Program-made: the position numbers and the translations under genes
In this document: positions 9,453 through 19,100 of the stretch, piece after piece
Layout: each line of letters starts with the position of its first letter
Numbering within the stretch: position 1 is the stretch's first letter
Notes under the pieces: model-generated
The model's input: the letters and a program-made list of their open reading frames with translations, nothing else
Databases searched by the model: none
Told to the model about the DNA's origin: nothing
DNA from: Stieleria mannarensis
Lineage (GTDB): Bacteria; Planctomycetota; Planctomycetia; Pirellulales; Pirellulaceae
Length of the DNA stretch: 64,000 nucleotides
Assembly: GCF_014154935.1 (NCBI RefSeq)
Contig: NZ_JACEHH010000010.1
Coordinates: 151,185 to 215,184, forward strand
Direction: 5' to 3'

Positions 9453-9722
9453 AGGAGTGAAGGAGTGAAGGAGTGGAGGAGTGGAGGAGTGAAGGAGTGA
9501 AGGAGTGAAGGAGTGGAGGAGTGAAGGAGTGAAGGAGTGAAGGAGTGGAGGAGTGAAGGAGTGAAGGAGTGAAGGAGTGGAGGAGTGGAGGAGTGGAGGA
9601 GTGGAGGAGTGGAGGAGTGGAGGAGTGGAGGAGTGGAGGAGTGGAGGAGTGGAGGAGTGGAGGAGTGGAGGAGTGGAGGAGTGGAGGAGTGGAGGAGTGA
9701 AGGAGTGAAGGAGTGAAGGAGT
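9443..9722. repeat. 8-bp minisatellite, 35 units
   Basis: Continuous tandem array of GAAGGAGT and GGAGGAGT units (280 bases), purine-rich on plus. It begins in the last codons of dtd and fills the gap toward the convergent membrane-protein gene. The variant units are grouped, as expected from slippage or unequal exchange. Open frames through it on the minus strand ([12 protein letters not shown]) are artefacts. Confidence 0.97.
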
Positions 9723-9734
9723 GTTGCCCCTGCT

Positions 9735-9846
9735 CTCCCAGCTCCCAGCTCCCAGCTCCCAGCTCCCAACTCCCAACTCCCAGCTCCCAGCTCCCAGCTC
9801 CCAGCTCCCAGCTCCCAACTCCCAACTCCCAACTCCCAACTCCCAA
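9735..9846. repeat. 7-bp minisatellite, 16 units
   Basis: Tandem CTCCCAG/CTCCCAA units (112 bases), pyrimidine-rich on plus, starting 12 bases after the 8-bp array and ending at the 3' end of the next gene. It has an independent unit and opposite strand bias. Confidence 0.96.
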
Positions 9847-9848
9847 CT

Positions 9849-10631
9849 CTACCGTCGTTCGGTTGACGCGCGTGAGGCGTTCAGGCCGAAGTCGGGTGGT
9901 TGCCATTGCGGGACGGTCCAGTTCGATGGCGGCGAGGCGGGGGTGTATTGCCAGCCGGGTTGTGTCAGATCGTACTTCGCTCGCTCGCGCAGACGTGCTG
10001 CAATCTTGTTGTCACTCCAGGCCGTGTAGCACAACCCGAACAGTAACGCGTAGACGAACACGTTGGCGATCGCGTCGTTGCCGAAGAACTTCAGCGCCGT
10101 CCCGAAGGACTTCTTGGTGCGCAGCCGTGCCACGCCGACTTCCACCGCCCAGATTTCATCCAAGATCAAGTGGACCAGAAAGCCGACGACGACGGCGACT
10201 GCTTTGTAAGCGCGTTCGGCGTCGCTGGTGGTCGGCATGGCCAGGTAGGCGATCAATCCGGACACCGCGGCGGCCGGCAGACTGTGCCACATGCCGCGGT
10301 GCACCGTGAACCGTTTGAAGAACTCGAACGCGCCGAATCGAATCACGACATAGATCAGCATCGCCGCCAACGCCATCGACTCGTGGGACAGGTCGTAGTC
10401 GCGGAAGCGATTCAGCATCATCATCGGCGCCACCGCCGCAGTGAACATGCTGATCTCGCGCAGCGGGATGCCGCCGTCGCTGTCCAGGTCCGGCAGCATG
10501 CCGCTGACCGAACACAGTCCGCCGGCCAGGATCCCGTTCTCCAGCGTCATCCCTTGCGAGGTGACGCCCCAGTATCCATAGGCGATCCCGACGAGCGTGC
10601 TGGCGCTGATGTGCGTTTTGAAATCTGCCAC
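9849..10631 (-). CDS. DUF457/YdjM-like inner-membrane metal-dependent hydrolase
   Basis: 260 residues with several membrane segments ([19 protein letters not shown] region, [68 protein letters not shown]). The acidic and histidine residues DLDSD, HRGMWHS and HLILDE fit the predicted metal-dependent hydrolase family (DUF457, YdjM-like). Start is taken at the GTG at 10631 (VADFKTHIS), where family similarity begins; the longer frame upstream runs through a polar motif and repeat DNA. The gene ends at the edge of the 7-bp minisatellite. Substrate unknown. Confidence 0.75.
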   Translation of the reverse strand: MADFKTHISASTLVGIAYGYWGVTSQGMTLENGILAGGLCSVSGMLPDLDSDGGIPLREISMFTAAVAPMMMLNRFRDYDLSHESMALAAMLIYVVIRFGAFEFFKRFTVHRGMWHSLPAAAVSGLIAYLAMPTTSDAERAYKAVAVVVGFLVHLILDEIWAVEVGVARLRTKKSFGTALKFFGNDAIANVFVYALLFGLCYTAWSDNKIAARLRERAKYDLTQPGWQYTPASPPSNWTVPQWQPPDFGLNASRASTERR

Positions 10632-10656
10632 GCTAGCAAATGGGTGAGCGGAAACA

Positions 10657-10676
10657 TGGGGCAGGGGAGGGCGGTC
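10657..10676 (+). other. KOPS-like polar motif
   Basis: GGGGCAGGGGAGGGCGGTC, G-rich on plus, with GGGCAGGG at 10658-10665. It is the rightmost plus-oriented GGGCAGGG seen before the orientation flips. Confidence 0.7.
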
Positions 10677-10817
10677 GAAAAATAGGCTGCTTGGTACATA
10701 ACGCTTTTGGTGGTCCGCTGCCAAGACAGGATTGCGATTGGTCTTCGCTTGCACCGCAAGGATTTCGTATAAGACGCTTCGGCCGCACCGCCCTCCCCTG
10801 GCTTCGCTCGATCCCGT

Positions 10818-11010
10818 ACGCATCAAGTTAAGAGATGGAGCATCGCTAAAGTGCATTCACCCTTCCTTTCAGGGAGGGTCGCGGAGGAGTATGCGACGAC
10901 GCGGGGAGGGTTAGTTGTGGCGCAGAAGAACTCAACCACCACGAATCGACCCTCCCCTCGCTTCGCTCGACCCTCCCTGCCAGGGAGGGTGAAGTTGTAA
11001 CTTGATGCTT
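10818..11010. mobile_element. MITE-like element, copy 1
   Basis: 193-bp element with terminal inverted repeats ACGCATCAAGTTA (left) and TAACTTGATGCTT (right). Internal segments (CACCCT near the left, GGAGGAGT then TGCGACGACGCGGGGAG, and CGACCCTCCCCTCGCTTCGC near the right) match copy 2 at 24354-24545 in the same order. There is no coding capacity; it sits in the intergenic space upstream of cvpA. A related CCGGGGAGGGTTG tail follows at about 11040. Confidence 0.75.
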
Positions 11011-11078
11011 TTACCCCCTCGCTGTGCTCGCCCCTTCTTGCCGGGGAGGGTTGCTTTCTCACTTAAGGACATTTCCCT

Positions 11079-11681
11079 GTGGAGATCTATGACATTTTGA
11101 TGCTGGTCGTGCTGGCGGCCGCCGCCATCTTCGGCGCTGTCAAAGGGTTTGCCTGGCAGTTGGCGTCGATCGCTTCGATCGTGGTCAGCTACTTCGTGGC
11201 GTACCGGTTCCGCGAGCCGCTCAGCCATTCGATTGTCGCCGAGCCGCCATGGAATCGCTTTCTGGCGATGTTGATCCTGTTCGTCGGGACGTCGCTGGTG
11301 GTTTGGGTTGCGTTCAATATGGTCCGCCAGACGATCGACCGGCTGAGGCTGAAGGAATTTGATCGCCAGATCGGGGCGTTGTTCGGGCTGCTCAAGGGTG
11401 GTTTGTACTGCACGCTGATCACGCTGTTCGCCGTCACGCTGATGGGCGACACGGTCCGGGAAAAGATCGTCGCCAGCAAAAGCGGTCGGTTCATCGCTCG
11501 AAATTTGGATCGCAACGAGTCGGTGATCCCGCCGGAGGTTCACCAGTTCTTGCGTCCGTATTTGGAGCGTTTGGATGCGGAGATGAGTGGGGCGGGTTCG
11601 CAGTCTAGCGACGCTGAGATTCAGAGCGTGGAAGCCGTGCCCGCGGAGATGGCAAGCTTGGGAGTTCTCCCACGTAGATGA
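11079..11681 (+). CDS. cvpA: CvpA family membrane protein
   Basis: 200-residue inner-membrane protein of the CvpA/colicin V production family. Membrane helices are at about residues 5-20, 26-45, 62-82 and 102-122, with family features FGAVKGFAWQLASIASIV and the glycine-rich IGALFGLLKGGLYC. The tail after residue 150 is hydrophilic. The start is a GTG at 11079 with TAAGGA about 9 bases upstream. CvpA is linked to envelope homeostasis in other bacteria; the role here is inferred. It is the last plus-strand gene before the candidate dif site. Confidence 0.88.
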   Translation: MEIYDILMLVVLAAAAIFGAVKGFAWQLASIASIVVSYFVAYRFREPLSHSIVAEPPWNRFLAMLILFVGTSLVVWVAFNMVRQTIDRLRLKEFDRQIGALFGLLKGGLYCTLITLFAVTLMGDTVREKIVASKSGRFIARNLDRNESVIPPEVHQFLRPYLERLDAEMSGAGSQSSDAEIQSVEAVPAEMASLGVLPRR

Positions 11682-11766
11682 GGTGCCTGGGAGCGGGGGC
11701 CTAGGGCAGGCATGCGTCGCTGTGGCATGCGGATTTCGCTCAAACACGGGGTTTTCTGCGATCTCA

Positions 11767-11794
11767 ATACAACATAAGAGTGATTATCGGACGT
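11767..11794 (+). other. dif: Candidate dif site for XerC/XerD
   Basis: 28 bases with the dif layout: arm ATACAACATAA (11767-11777), 6-bp centre GAGTGA, arm TTATCGGACGT (11784-11794). Against E. coli dif read from the same side, the first arm matches 9 of 11 bases including AACATAA. The second shares TTAT next to the centre and is otherwise weak. It lies between convergent genes and at the meeting point of the oppositely oriented GGGCAGGG motifs. Support is positional plus partial sequence match. Confidence 0.6.
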
Positions 11795-11844
11795 TGCAGA
11801 AGGGGGTTTTTGTGCCCTGATTTGCCGCCCCGTCCGTCACGCGG

Positions 11845-11943
11845 ACGTAGCTACCATCGCCAGAAGGTGGATCGCTGACCGGCGTAGTGGCCTTCGCCAG
11901 AAGGTGGATCGCCGAGGTCTTCCACGCTCCATCGGAGCGTCGC
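11845..11943. repeat. Palindromic repeat, family E
   Basis: ACGTAGCTACCATCGCCAGAAGG-like unit at 11845 and a second CTTCGCCAGAAGGTGG unit at about 11890, followed by the TCCACGCTCC arm at 11920. Better-preserved palindromes of this family are at 26677-26740 and 51790-51855. Confidence 0.65.
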
Positions 11944-11973
11944 TGCGCAAAGCTGTGTGAAGCGAACGCCTGG

Positions 11974-12040
11974 TTGTCGACAACGGATCAAAGTCGGTTG
12001 TCGACAGCCAAGCAGATTGAAAGTGTTTGGTTGTCGACAA
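11974..12040. repeat. Three spaced GTTGTCGACAAC-type palindromes
   Basis: TTGTCGACAA at 11974-11983, TTGTCGACAG at 11998-12007 and TTGTCGACAA at 12031-12040. Each is a small dyad of operator size, about 180-270 bases from the candidate dif site. Confidence 0.7.
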
Positions 12041-12059
12041 CCGTTGTCGCGACTGGCGG

Positions 12060-12119
12060 CGATGGCTCAGGCGATGGCTCAGTCGATGGCTCAGTCGATG
12101 GCTCAGGCGATGGCTCAGG
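12060..12119. repeat. Five 12-bp tandem repeats
   Basis: CGATGGCTCAGG or CGATGGCTCAGT five times. The rest of the 11682-12388 gap shows no supported gene. Confidence 0.9.
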
Positions 12120-12300
12120 CCGAACGCTCGCGCGATCCGGCTCGTGTTCAGTCATCCTCAGCCGATCGGCGTCTGTTCTCTGGGATTCGCGATCGGCTTG
12201 CGCTGACGCTCGGTCGCCGGCCTGATCCGGCCGGCGGCCTCGGCTGATTGGTCGAGCCCGTTTCGCCTTGTCGCGTCTTCAGGCGTCGTCAAACGAAAAC

Positions 12301-12336
12301 AACCCCGAAGGGCTTGTGGGTTTGCCCTCCGGGGTT
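12301..12336 (-). terminator. Rho-independent terminator of the PEP-CTERM gene
   Basis: AACCCCGAAGGGC at 12301-12313 pairs with GCCCTCCGGGGTT at 12324-12336. Read on minus, the stem is followed by GTTTTCGTTTG. It lies about 50 bases past the PEP-CTERM stop codon. Confidence 0.8.
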
Positions 12337-12388
12337 GCGATTGGTATTGGCGGCTAAAATTTTGAGCCAACCGCCCTGCTCTTTTCGT

Positions 12389-13060
12389 CTACTTGCGTCG
12401 TCGTCGCGATCGCAGCAAGCCGGCCGAGCAAACCAGCGACAGCGCCAGGACGCTGGACGGTTCGGGAATCGCGGTCACTTGGGTGCTGAGCGTCAACGCG
12501 CGTCCGATGAATCCGCCACCGGAGTTGGTAGCGGCGGATTCGAGTCCGAACCCGACGGTTTGGAAGGTGGTGAAGTCGCCATCGACGGCCGTCCCATCGG
12601 AAACGACGAAGCGTGTTTCTCCCGCCGTCGGGGCTTGCAGCGTGACGGTGCCCAACGAGGCTTCGTAGATGCCGTTGCCGCGATCGATCGAGCTGCGGCC
12701 GGGTTGGCCGAACCCGGGACCGAACGATGCGAACGTCAGGCTGGTCGGTGTCGAACCGGCATCAAATCCGCCGTCGCCGTTCAGGGTCAGTGATTCGAAC
12801 AGCCCGTCGCCGCCGATGCTTTGCAGTGACAGGTTGTACGCGTTCAGGTTGGCCGCACCCAGCAGCGATGTGTTGGTGCCCGTAACGGTTTCCCGGATCA
12901 CGATTTCGGCGGTCAGTTTTTCACCGGCGTTGGTCGCAAGCGTGCTGTCGATTCCGTCGCCGCGACTGGTGCGTAGCAACAGGTCGTAGCTGATCTCTGC
13001 GTTGGCATAGTGAAGCGTCGAAAGGACGGCAAAGGCAAAAGTAAGGATTCGCAAACTCAT
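12389..13060 (-). CDS. PEP-CTERM sorting-domain protein
   Basis: 223 residues. It has an N-terminal signal peptide (residues 1-21, ending YANA), a beta-rich central region of cohesin-like character (SYDLLLRTSRGD, GLFESLTLNGDGG, LGTVTLQAPTAGETRFVV), and a C-terminal PEP-CTERM anchor: IPEPSSVLAL, a hydrophobic helix and the basic end RSRRRRK. Such proteins are processed by an exosortase and displayed outside; no exosortase is in the window. It has its own terminator and sits just downstream of the giant surface protein, in the same direction and with a 118-base gap, so the two may be co-expressed. Function unknown. Confidence 0.88.
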   Translation of the reverse strand: MSLRILTFAFAVLSTLHYANAEISYDLLLRTSRGDGIDSTLATNAGEKLTAEIVIRETVTGTNTSLLGAANLNAYNLSLQSIGGDGLFESLTLNGDGGFDAGSTPTSLTFASFGPGFGQPGRSSIDRGNGIYEASLGTVTLQAPTAGETRFVVSDGTAVDGDFTTFQTVGFGLESAATNSGGGFIGRALTLSTQVTAIPEPSSVLALSLVCSAGLLRSRRRRK

Positions 13061-13178
13061 TTCGTAGTCTCGAAGTGATAGTCGTGGAAAGATGTGTTGA
13101 GGGGTGGCAATCAGGTTGGTGTTGAATTCGCGCCCACGATGGGCGCGAAGGAAAATGAACTTTGGGGTTCAGGGAGGC

Positions 13179-16100
13179 TTACTGACGCGGCGAGCCGAAG
13201 ATGGTCGGGATCAAATCGTTCAAGTCGATCCCGTTGATCGCTCCATCGCCGTTGGTGTCCAAGTCGAATCGATACTCGAGAGGATTGAACAGCGACGGGA
13301 TGATCGAGTTCAGGTCGATGCCGTTGCGGAACCCATCGCCGTTGGCATCACCGAGCAGACGGAAGAAGTCGTCGTTCGGTGTTCCCGCGGCGTTTTGGCC
13401 GCCGAAGGCATAGTCGACGGCCATCGCGGCGGCATTGCTTGCCGATTGCACTTGGGTGCCCGCGATGTCCAGTCGATAGTTGCCGTCGTCCAGCGAGTTG
13501 CCTTGCAGCCCGGTTCCGACCCGTGTCACCACGCTCGCACCGGCGGCAAAGGTCAACACAACCGTCGTCTTGCCACTCGCATCGGATGCGTCGATGTTCA
13601 ACCCGGTGACTTGGGTCGACGTGTCGATGTTGGTCAACGTGAACGCGGATTGCAGATTCGCGTGGTCGACTTCGCTATCGAACGTCACCGTCACCGAGGT
13701 GATCTGGGACCGTGATGCGGATCCGTCATTGATCACGACCGACTCGACTTGGGGAGTGGCCGGTGTCGAATCGATCGAGTAAACCCGCAGGGTGTTGCTG
13801 ACTTCGTTGCTGACGACCAGCAACGGCGATCCGTTGGGGCTGTCGCTGGAGGAGATGAACGTCAGGCCTTCGGGGCTGACGTCGGCGGTGTCGTTCAGGA
13901 CTTGGGAGAGCGTGACGTTGGTCGGGTCGGTGACGTCAAACACCGTGATTGCGTTGGCTCGTTCGAGTCCGACGAAGGCGTAGGTTCGCCCATCGATCTG
14001 TCCGATCGTGACGCCTTCGGGCTCGGTGCCCTTGTTGTCACTTCGCCCGTCGGGATACAGGCCCAACAGATCGGTCGCTCGGGCGAGCACATCCCCACTG
14101 TCGAACACCATGTTGCCGTCTTCGTTCCAGATCGAGAACGATCGGGCACCGTAGGAATACAGGGCGTCGAAATCGCCGTCGCCATCGACGTCGCCGACGA
14201 TGCCGCTGAGTTCCAATTCGCCCATCGAGGCCGGATCCTGCAAAGCGGCGGCGTTGGGGAACAACGTCGGGTCCAGTGTGACGCTTTGGACATCCGTCTC
14301 TTCGGCGTCGCGTGCATCTCCTTCGTTGGCGGTGACGTAGTAGGTCACCCCGTCGACTTCGTAGCTGGCGATCGCGTCGGGTTGGAACAAGCCTCGCACA
14401 GGGAAGCTGCCCAGCGTCAATGCATCGGGCGAATTGTTCGTCGGGTCGATCTGCGCGTTGGCCGCGTTGTGATCTTTGTAACCCAGCGGCATGATCCCGA
14501 TCACCGTCGCGGTCGCGATGTCGACTTCGGCCAACGCGTTGTTTTCCTGCAACGTCACGAAGGCGGTCGTTCCGTCGGGCGAAACGGCGATGTATTCCGG
14601 TTCGACGTCTTCGGAGACGCTCTTGCCGGGAGTCAGTTTGACGCCTGCGTCGCGAAGGGCTTGCTCGCTGCCGTCAAAGGACTCAAAGCCGGCGGTTTGC
14701 ACCGTTGCAGTCGCGACACCGGTGGAGACGTCAACGATGCTGACCGAACCGACCGGATCCGTTGTGCCATCGGAGGCGGGTTCGCCTTCGTTGGCCACCA
14801 ACAGTCGGGTGCCGTCCGGTGTGAACGTCAACTGGTCCGGCAAGGCGCCGACGGTGACGCTGCCCAGGAACGCGGTGTCGGCCGCGTTGTAGAAGAACAC
14901 GCGACCGGCGACTTGGTTGTCGGCGCCCGGGACGGCTGCGGCCACGAGGCCCGCCGGACCGACCGCAACGCTGGTGATCGCGTTGTCGTCGGCACCCTCT
15001 GTTACCGGCTGAATCGTTGACAGCAGCACCGGATTGGCCGGGTCGGCCAGATCGATGACTTGCAAGCCGGCGTCGGAGGTCACGAACAATCGATCGCTGG
15101 TGGGATCGAACGCCGAGATCTCTGCGCCAGAAAGGCCGCTGGTGATTCCACCGATCGACGTGAACGATGTCGAACCGTCCGGGGTTTCCGACAGCGCGGA
15201 GAAGCCGACGCCGTTACCCTGAACGGCGAACCGATAGACACCTTCGTCGACGTCGTCGCTGGTGATCACCACCGTGGCGTCGTGCAGTCCCAGCTTCGAT
15301 GGATCAAAGACCACATCGAAGGAGAACGATCCGCCGGGGATCACCGTTGCGACCGGTTGGTTGGCAAACGTGAACGCAGACGATTCTGGGCCAACGATTG
15401 TGGCATCGGAAATGTTCAGTGCCGCATCACCGGTGTTCTCGATCGTGAACGTCTTGGTGACCGATCCACTGGTCACATCGGCGCTAGCAAAGTCGGTGCC
15501 CGCCAGGGGCGAGACGTTGGTCGTTCCGGCAACGATCGGCTGGCTGTTGTCACCGCTGATGTTGATTTCCGGGTTGATCGCGGTCGTGAACACGACCTCC
15601 AGTCGCGGCCGTTCGACTTCACTGGCCGCTTCGGAGCTTTGGAAACCCCAACCGTCCGTTCCACTTTCCCAGGGGTCGAACAACCAACCGAAGTTTTCAA
15701 GGCTGCCGTTGACCCAGGCTTGAACATCGGCGGTTACATCCCAGTCGTGGAACCCCCCCTGGACGTTCGGGTTGCGGCTGGCATTGCCTGCCGCGGCGGT
15801 GAATTCCGTCGCCGCTTCGACGCCGTCGACGCTGACACCGTCTACCAGGCTGTTGAACGTGTCGGTCTCGTTCCACGTGGTCAACATCGGGAAGAACCGT
15901 GCCCCGTCACCTTGTGCATTGCTGGTCGACGATGCGGTGCGAAGCCGTGCGGTGATGATCCGCGAACCGGCGGGGATCTGGCCGGCAAGCTCCCCGATGA
16001 TGTCGTCAAACCGGATCAACGCACTGCTGGTCGGCGAGTCGATGAACAGCGTTTCGGCGGCCGACAAGTCGTCATCCGCGGCCGCGCTATTGATTTCCGT

Positions 16101-19100
16101 GTCCACGGTCGAGGAGTAACCGTCGACGCCTTCACGGAAGCTGACGATATTGGCTCCGGCGGGAACCCATTCGATTTCCAGCTTCGGTCGGGCCGTCGGG
16201 GTTTCGTCTTCGGCACTGCTGAAGAACCATCCGTCGGTTCGGTCCTGCCAGCCTTGAATCACCCAGCCGTTGTTGGTTTCACCGTTAGCCCAGGCTTGGA
16301 TGTCCGGCAGTACGCTGAAGCTCAGTAGGCCCGTGCCGGTGCTGCCGGCTCCACTGGCCGTTCCGATTGCGGATTCAAAGGCGGCGGAGGCTTCACCGCT
16401 GCCCGTTTGAATTCCATTTCCAAACGCGTTCCACGTCGCCGTGGCGTCGTCCCAGTCGATCGACATTCGGTGCAGAGTTCCCCCGTCGCCCGGCGCGTTG
16501 GACGTGTTGGGGTTGGTTTCCACGACCAGGTTTGCCGAGGTGATGGTCGACCCCAGCGGGATTTGCCCCGGTCCGTCACCGAACAGGTCTGCGTAACGCA
16601 GCAGGACTTGCGACGCGTTTCCACCGCTGTCAAAGTCGACCAATAGATCCGATCCCGGAGCGATGACCGAATCGGGATCGCTTTCACGGATCTGGGCATC
16701 GGACGTTCCCTGATAGGTTCCGTAGCCGTTGTTGACCCCTTGCTGCAGTTCACGGCGGTAGACCAATCCCAGTTGCAGAGGTTTCGTGACGGGCTCACTG
16801 GCCATGCCGTTGCCGTCGACAAACGAAAACGTCACGACGCGGTTGCCACCGGTCACAACGGAGTCGGAATTGAAGAACGTGACCGACTGCAGGACTCGCT
16901 GGACGGCGGTCTCTGTTGCCGCGGCATTGAACGTCAGCGTCAGCGGTGTGGTTCCGGATCCGGCGCTGAACGTCGCGACCACGACGCCGTCAAAAATGAC
17001 ATCGGTTCCTGAAATACCGACCTCCCCTGCCCCGCCGCCTTCGTCGCGGATCGACAAGACATCCGACGCGAATTGGCCGCTGGTCAGTTCGACCGTCGCG
17101 ACGGCACCGTTAAAGAACGGCACGCCGATTGGAATGAGGTTGAATTGTCCGGCGATACTGACCGCTTCATCACCGACGCCGTAGTAGGTCGCTCCCGATG
17201 CGGTCTGCAGCACGGGGGCGGCACCGAAACCATCGATGTTGATCGTGACGGTCGCCGACGAGGTGCCACCGAAACCGTCAGTCATCGTGTAGCTGAACGT
17301 GTCGGTCGCCGTCTCGCCGTCATAGAGCGAATCGAGCACGGTTCCCGGGCTATAGCTGATCGTTCCGTCCGCGTTGGCCGTCAGTGTCGCGCCCAAGCTG
17401 GACGTGGCATCGACGCTGTCGATCGACAGCAATCCGGGAACGGGACGTGCCGCGGGTTGACCGATCGAATCAAAGGGAACGAAGGCGAACGTGAACGGTT
17501 GGTCTTGGCGACCCATGCCAGGCATGTCATGCGATCGAATCAAGAACCCCCCTGCCCCGTCGTCTTGGTAGCTGAGGTAGTTGTCTTCGATTTCGCCGTT
17601 GTCTTGATTGGTCAGCACCAGCATGCCGGTGTCGGGCGACTGGCCGGGGATGGTGACTTTCCACTCGTGACCGCCGTCGGTGACTTCGAGTCGTTCGACG
17701 CTAAACTCGCCGATCGCCCGGCTGACCGAGTTCGGTCCGGCGTTGAACGGGTCGATCGTTCCGGCAACCAGATTCTGGGCGTTGCGGGGGACAAAGACGA
17801 ACGAGAACCCGCCGTCTTCGCCGGCAGTGAAGTCTTGTTGGTTGTCTCGAATGGCGATTTGATAGGTCGACGATCCGGGGACCGCGCGGGCTTGGGCGAC
17901 GTTGTCGGCGTTTTCGTTGCCGATCACGAACAGGAATCCGTCGACGCCGGCGTCGGTCACGCCGGGGATGGTGACTTCGTAGCGACCGACGTCGGTGCGG
18001 ACGACTTCGGCATCGGTCAACCCGTTTCCGTTGGTCAAGATCCCACCGGCACTGACGTGCCCGCCGACCCAGTTGTCGGCAAACGAGAAGTAAGCCACCG
18101 AGACGTCGGCGTCGGCAGACGCATCGGCTCCGAACTGTTGCAGCGCGAGTGAGGTTCCGCTGCCATTGTCGAACGACTGGACCAAGCGGTAATTGGTGTT
18201 GGGGGTGTCAAAGTTCTCGCGGATCGTGGCCATCACGACGCCGTCGGCTTGGTTGATCGCGGTCCCGTTGTGCAGGATTTCAACCGTGCCCGTCGATCCG
18301 GACCCGAGTGTGATGCTGTTGGTGCCGGTTCCGGTTTGGGCGACCGACCACACGCTGGACGCGTCGACCGACAAATTCGCCGCGGGAATCCCCTGCGGCG
18401 AGCCGATCAGGAATTCAACGTCGGGGTCAGTGTCATTACCGAGCACGGTGATCAATGCGTCCTGAGCACTCAACTCGTTCAGATTGACCGTGTCGTCGTT
18501 CGCGGTCGGTGCTTGGTTTTCACCTTGGACCGTCACCGTCACCGTCGCGGTCGAAGTCGCTCCACGACCATCGCGGATGGTGTAGGTAAACGTATCGGTC
18601 AGCAGTTCTCCGTTGCCCAAATCGGCGATCGGTGATCCCGCGCCCGAGGGGTCATAGGTGAACGTCCCGTCGGACTCCAGCGAGACGGATGCACCGAGCG
18701 CACTGACGCTGTCAAATCCGTCGATGCTGAAGTCCAACCCGTCGATCTTTTCCAGCGGGCTGTCATAGGGCAGGAAGATGAACTGGAATTCCGGGAAGTT
18801 GCCTGTCGGGGTGAACGTCTCCGATTGCAGAATGTCGATCCGGAAGGAGTTGCCTTGAGGAGTTGCCATCACGGCGTGATTGGACGGGATCAGGGTTGAC
18901 GATCCGTTGACGTCGGCAAAATCATAAGACGTCCCAACGGCGATCAAAGCCCCGTCGGCCGGTGAGTAGCCATCGATCGTCACCAGCGGTGCCAAGTCGG
19001 TGTCCGAGCTGAGCGTGACGTTGCCGTAGCTTTGTCGCAGCGTGTACTGGCCTTCTTCCGATGCCGCGCGTCCGCCGATCAATCCGGTCGTCGCTCCGGG

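Noticed and set aside
8840..9906. Three long minus-strand frames with LLHSFTPS and SWELGAG repeats
   Set aside because: They are translations of the 8-bp and 7-bp minisatellites, and overlap dtd antisense; unit lengths not divisible by three keep several frames open at once.
10903..11050. GGGGAGGG octamers as further KOPS sites
   Set aside because: GGGGAGGG appears on both strands within the MITE-like element and its flank, so it shows no polarity; only GGGCAGGG is polar.
11887..12247. Overlapping small frames past the candidate dif site
   Set aside because: They run through the family E, TTGTCGACAA and 12-bp repeats; the DGSGDGSVDGS-type peptides follow from the tandem repeat.
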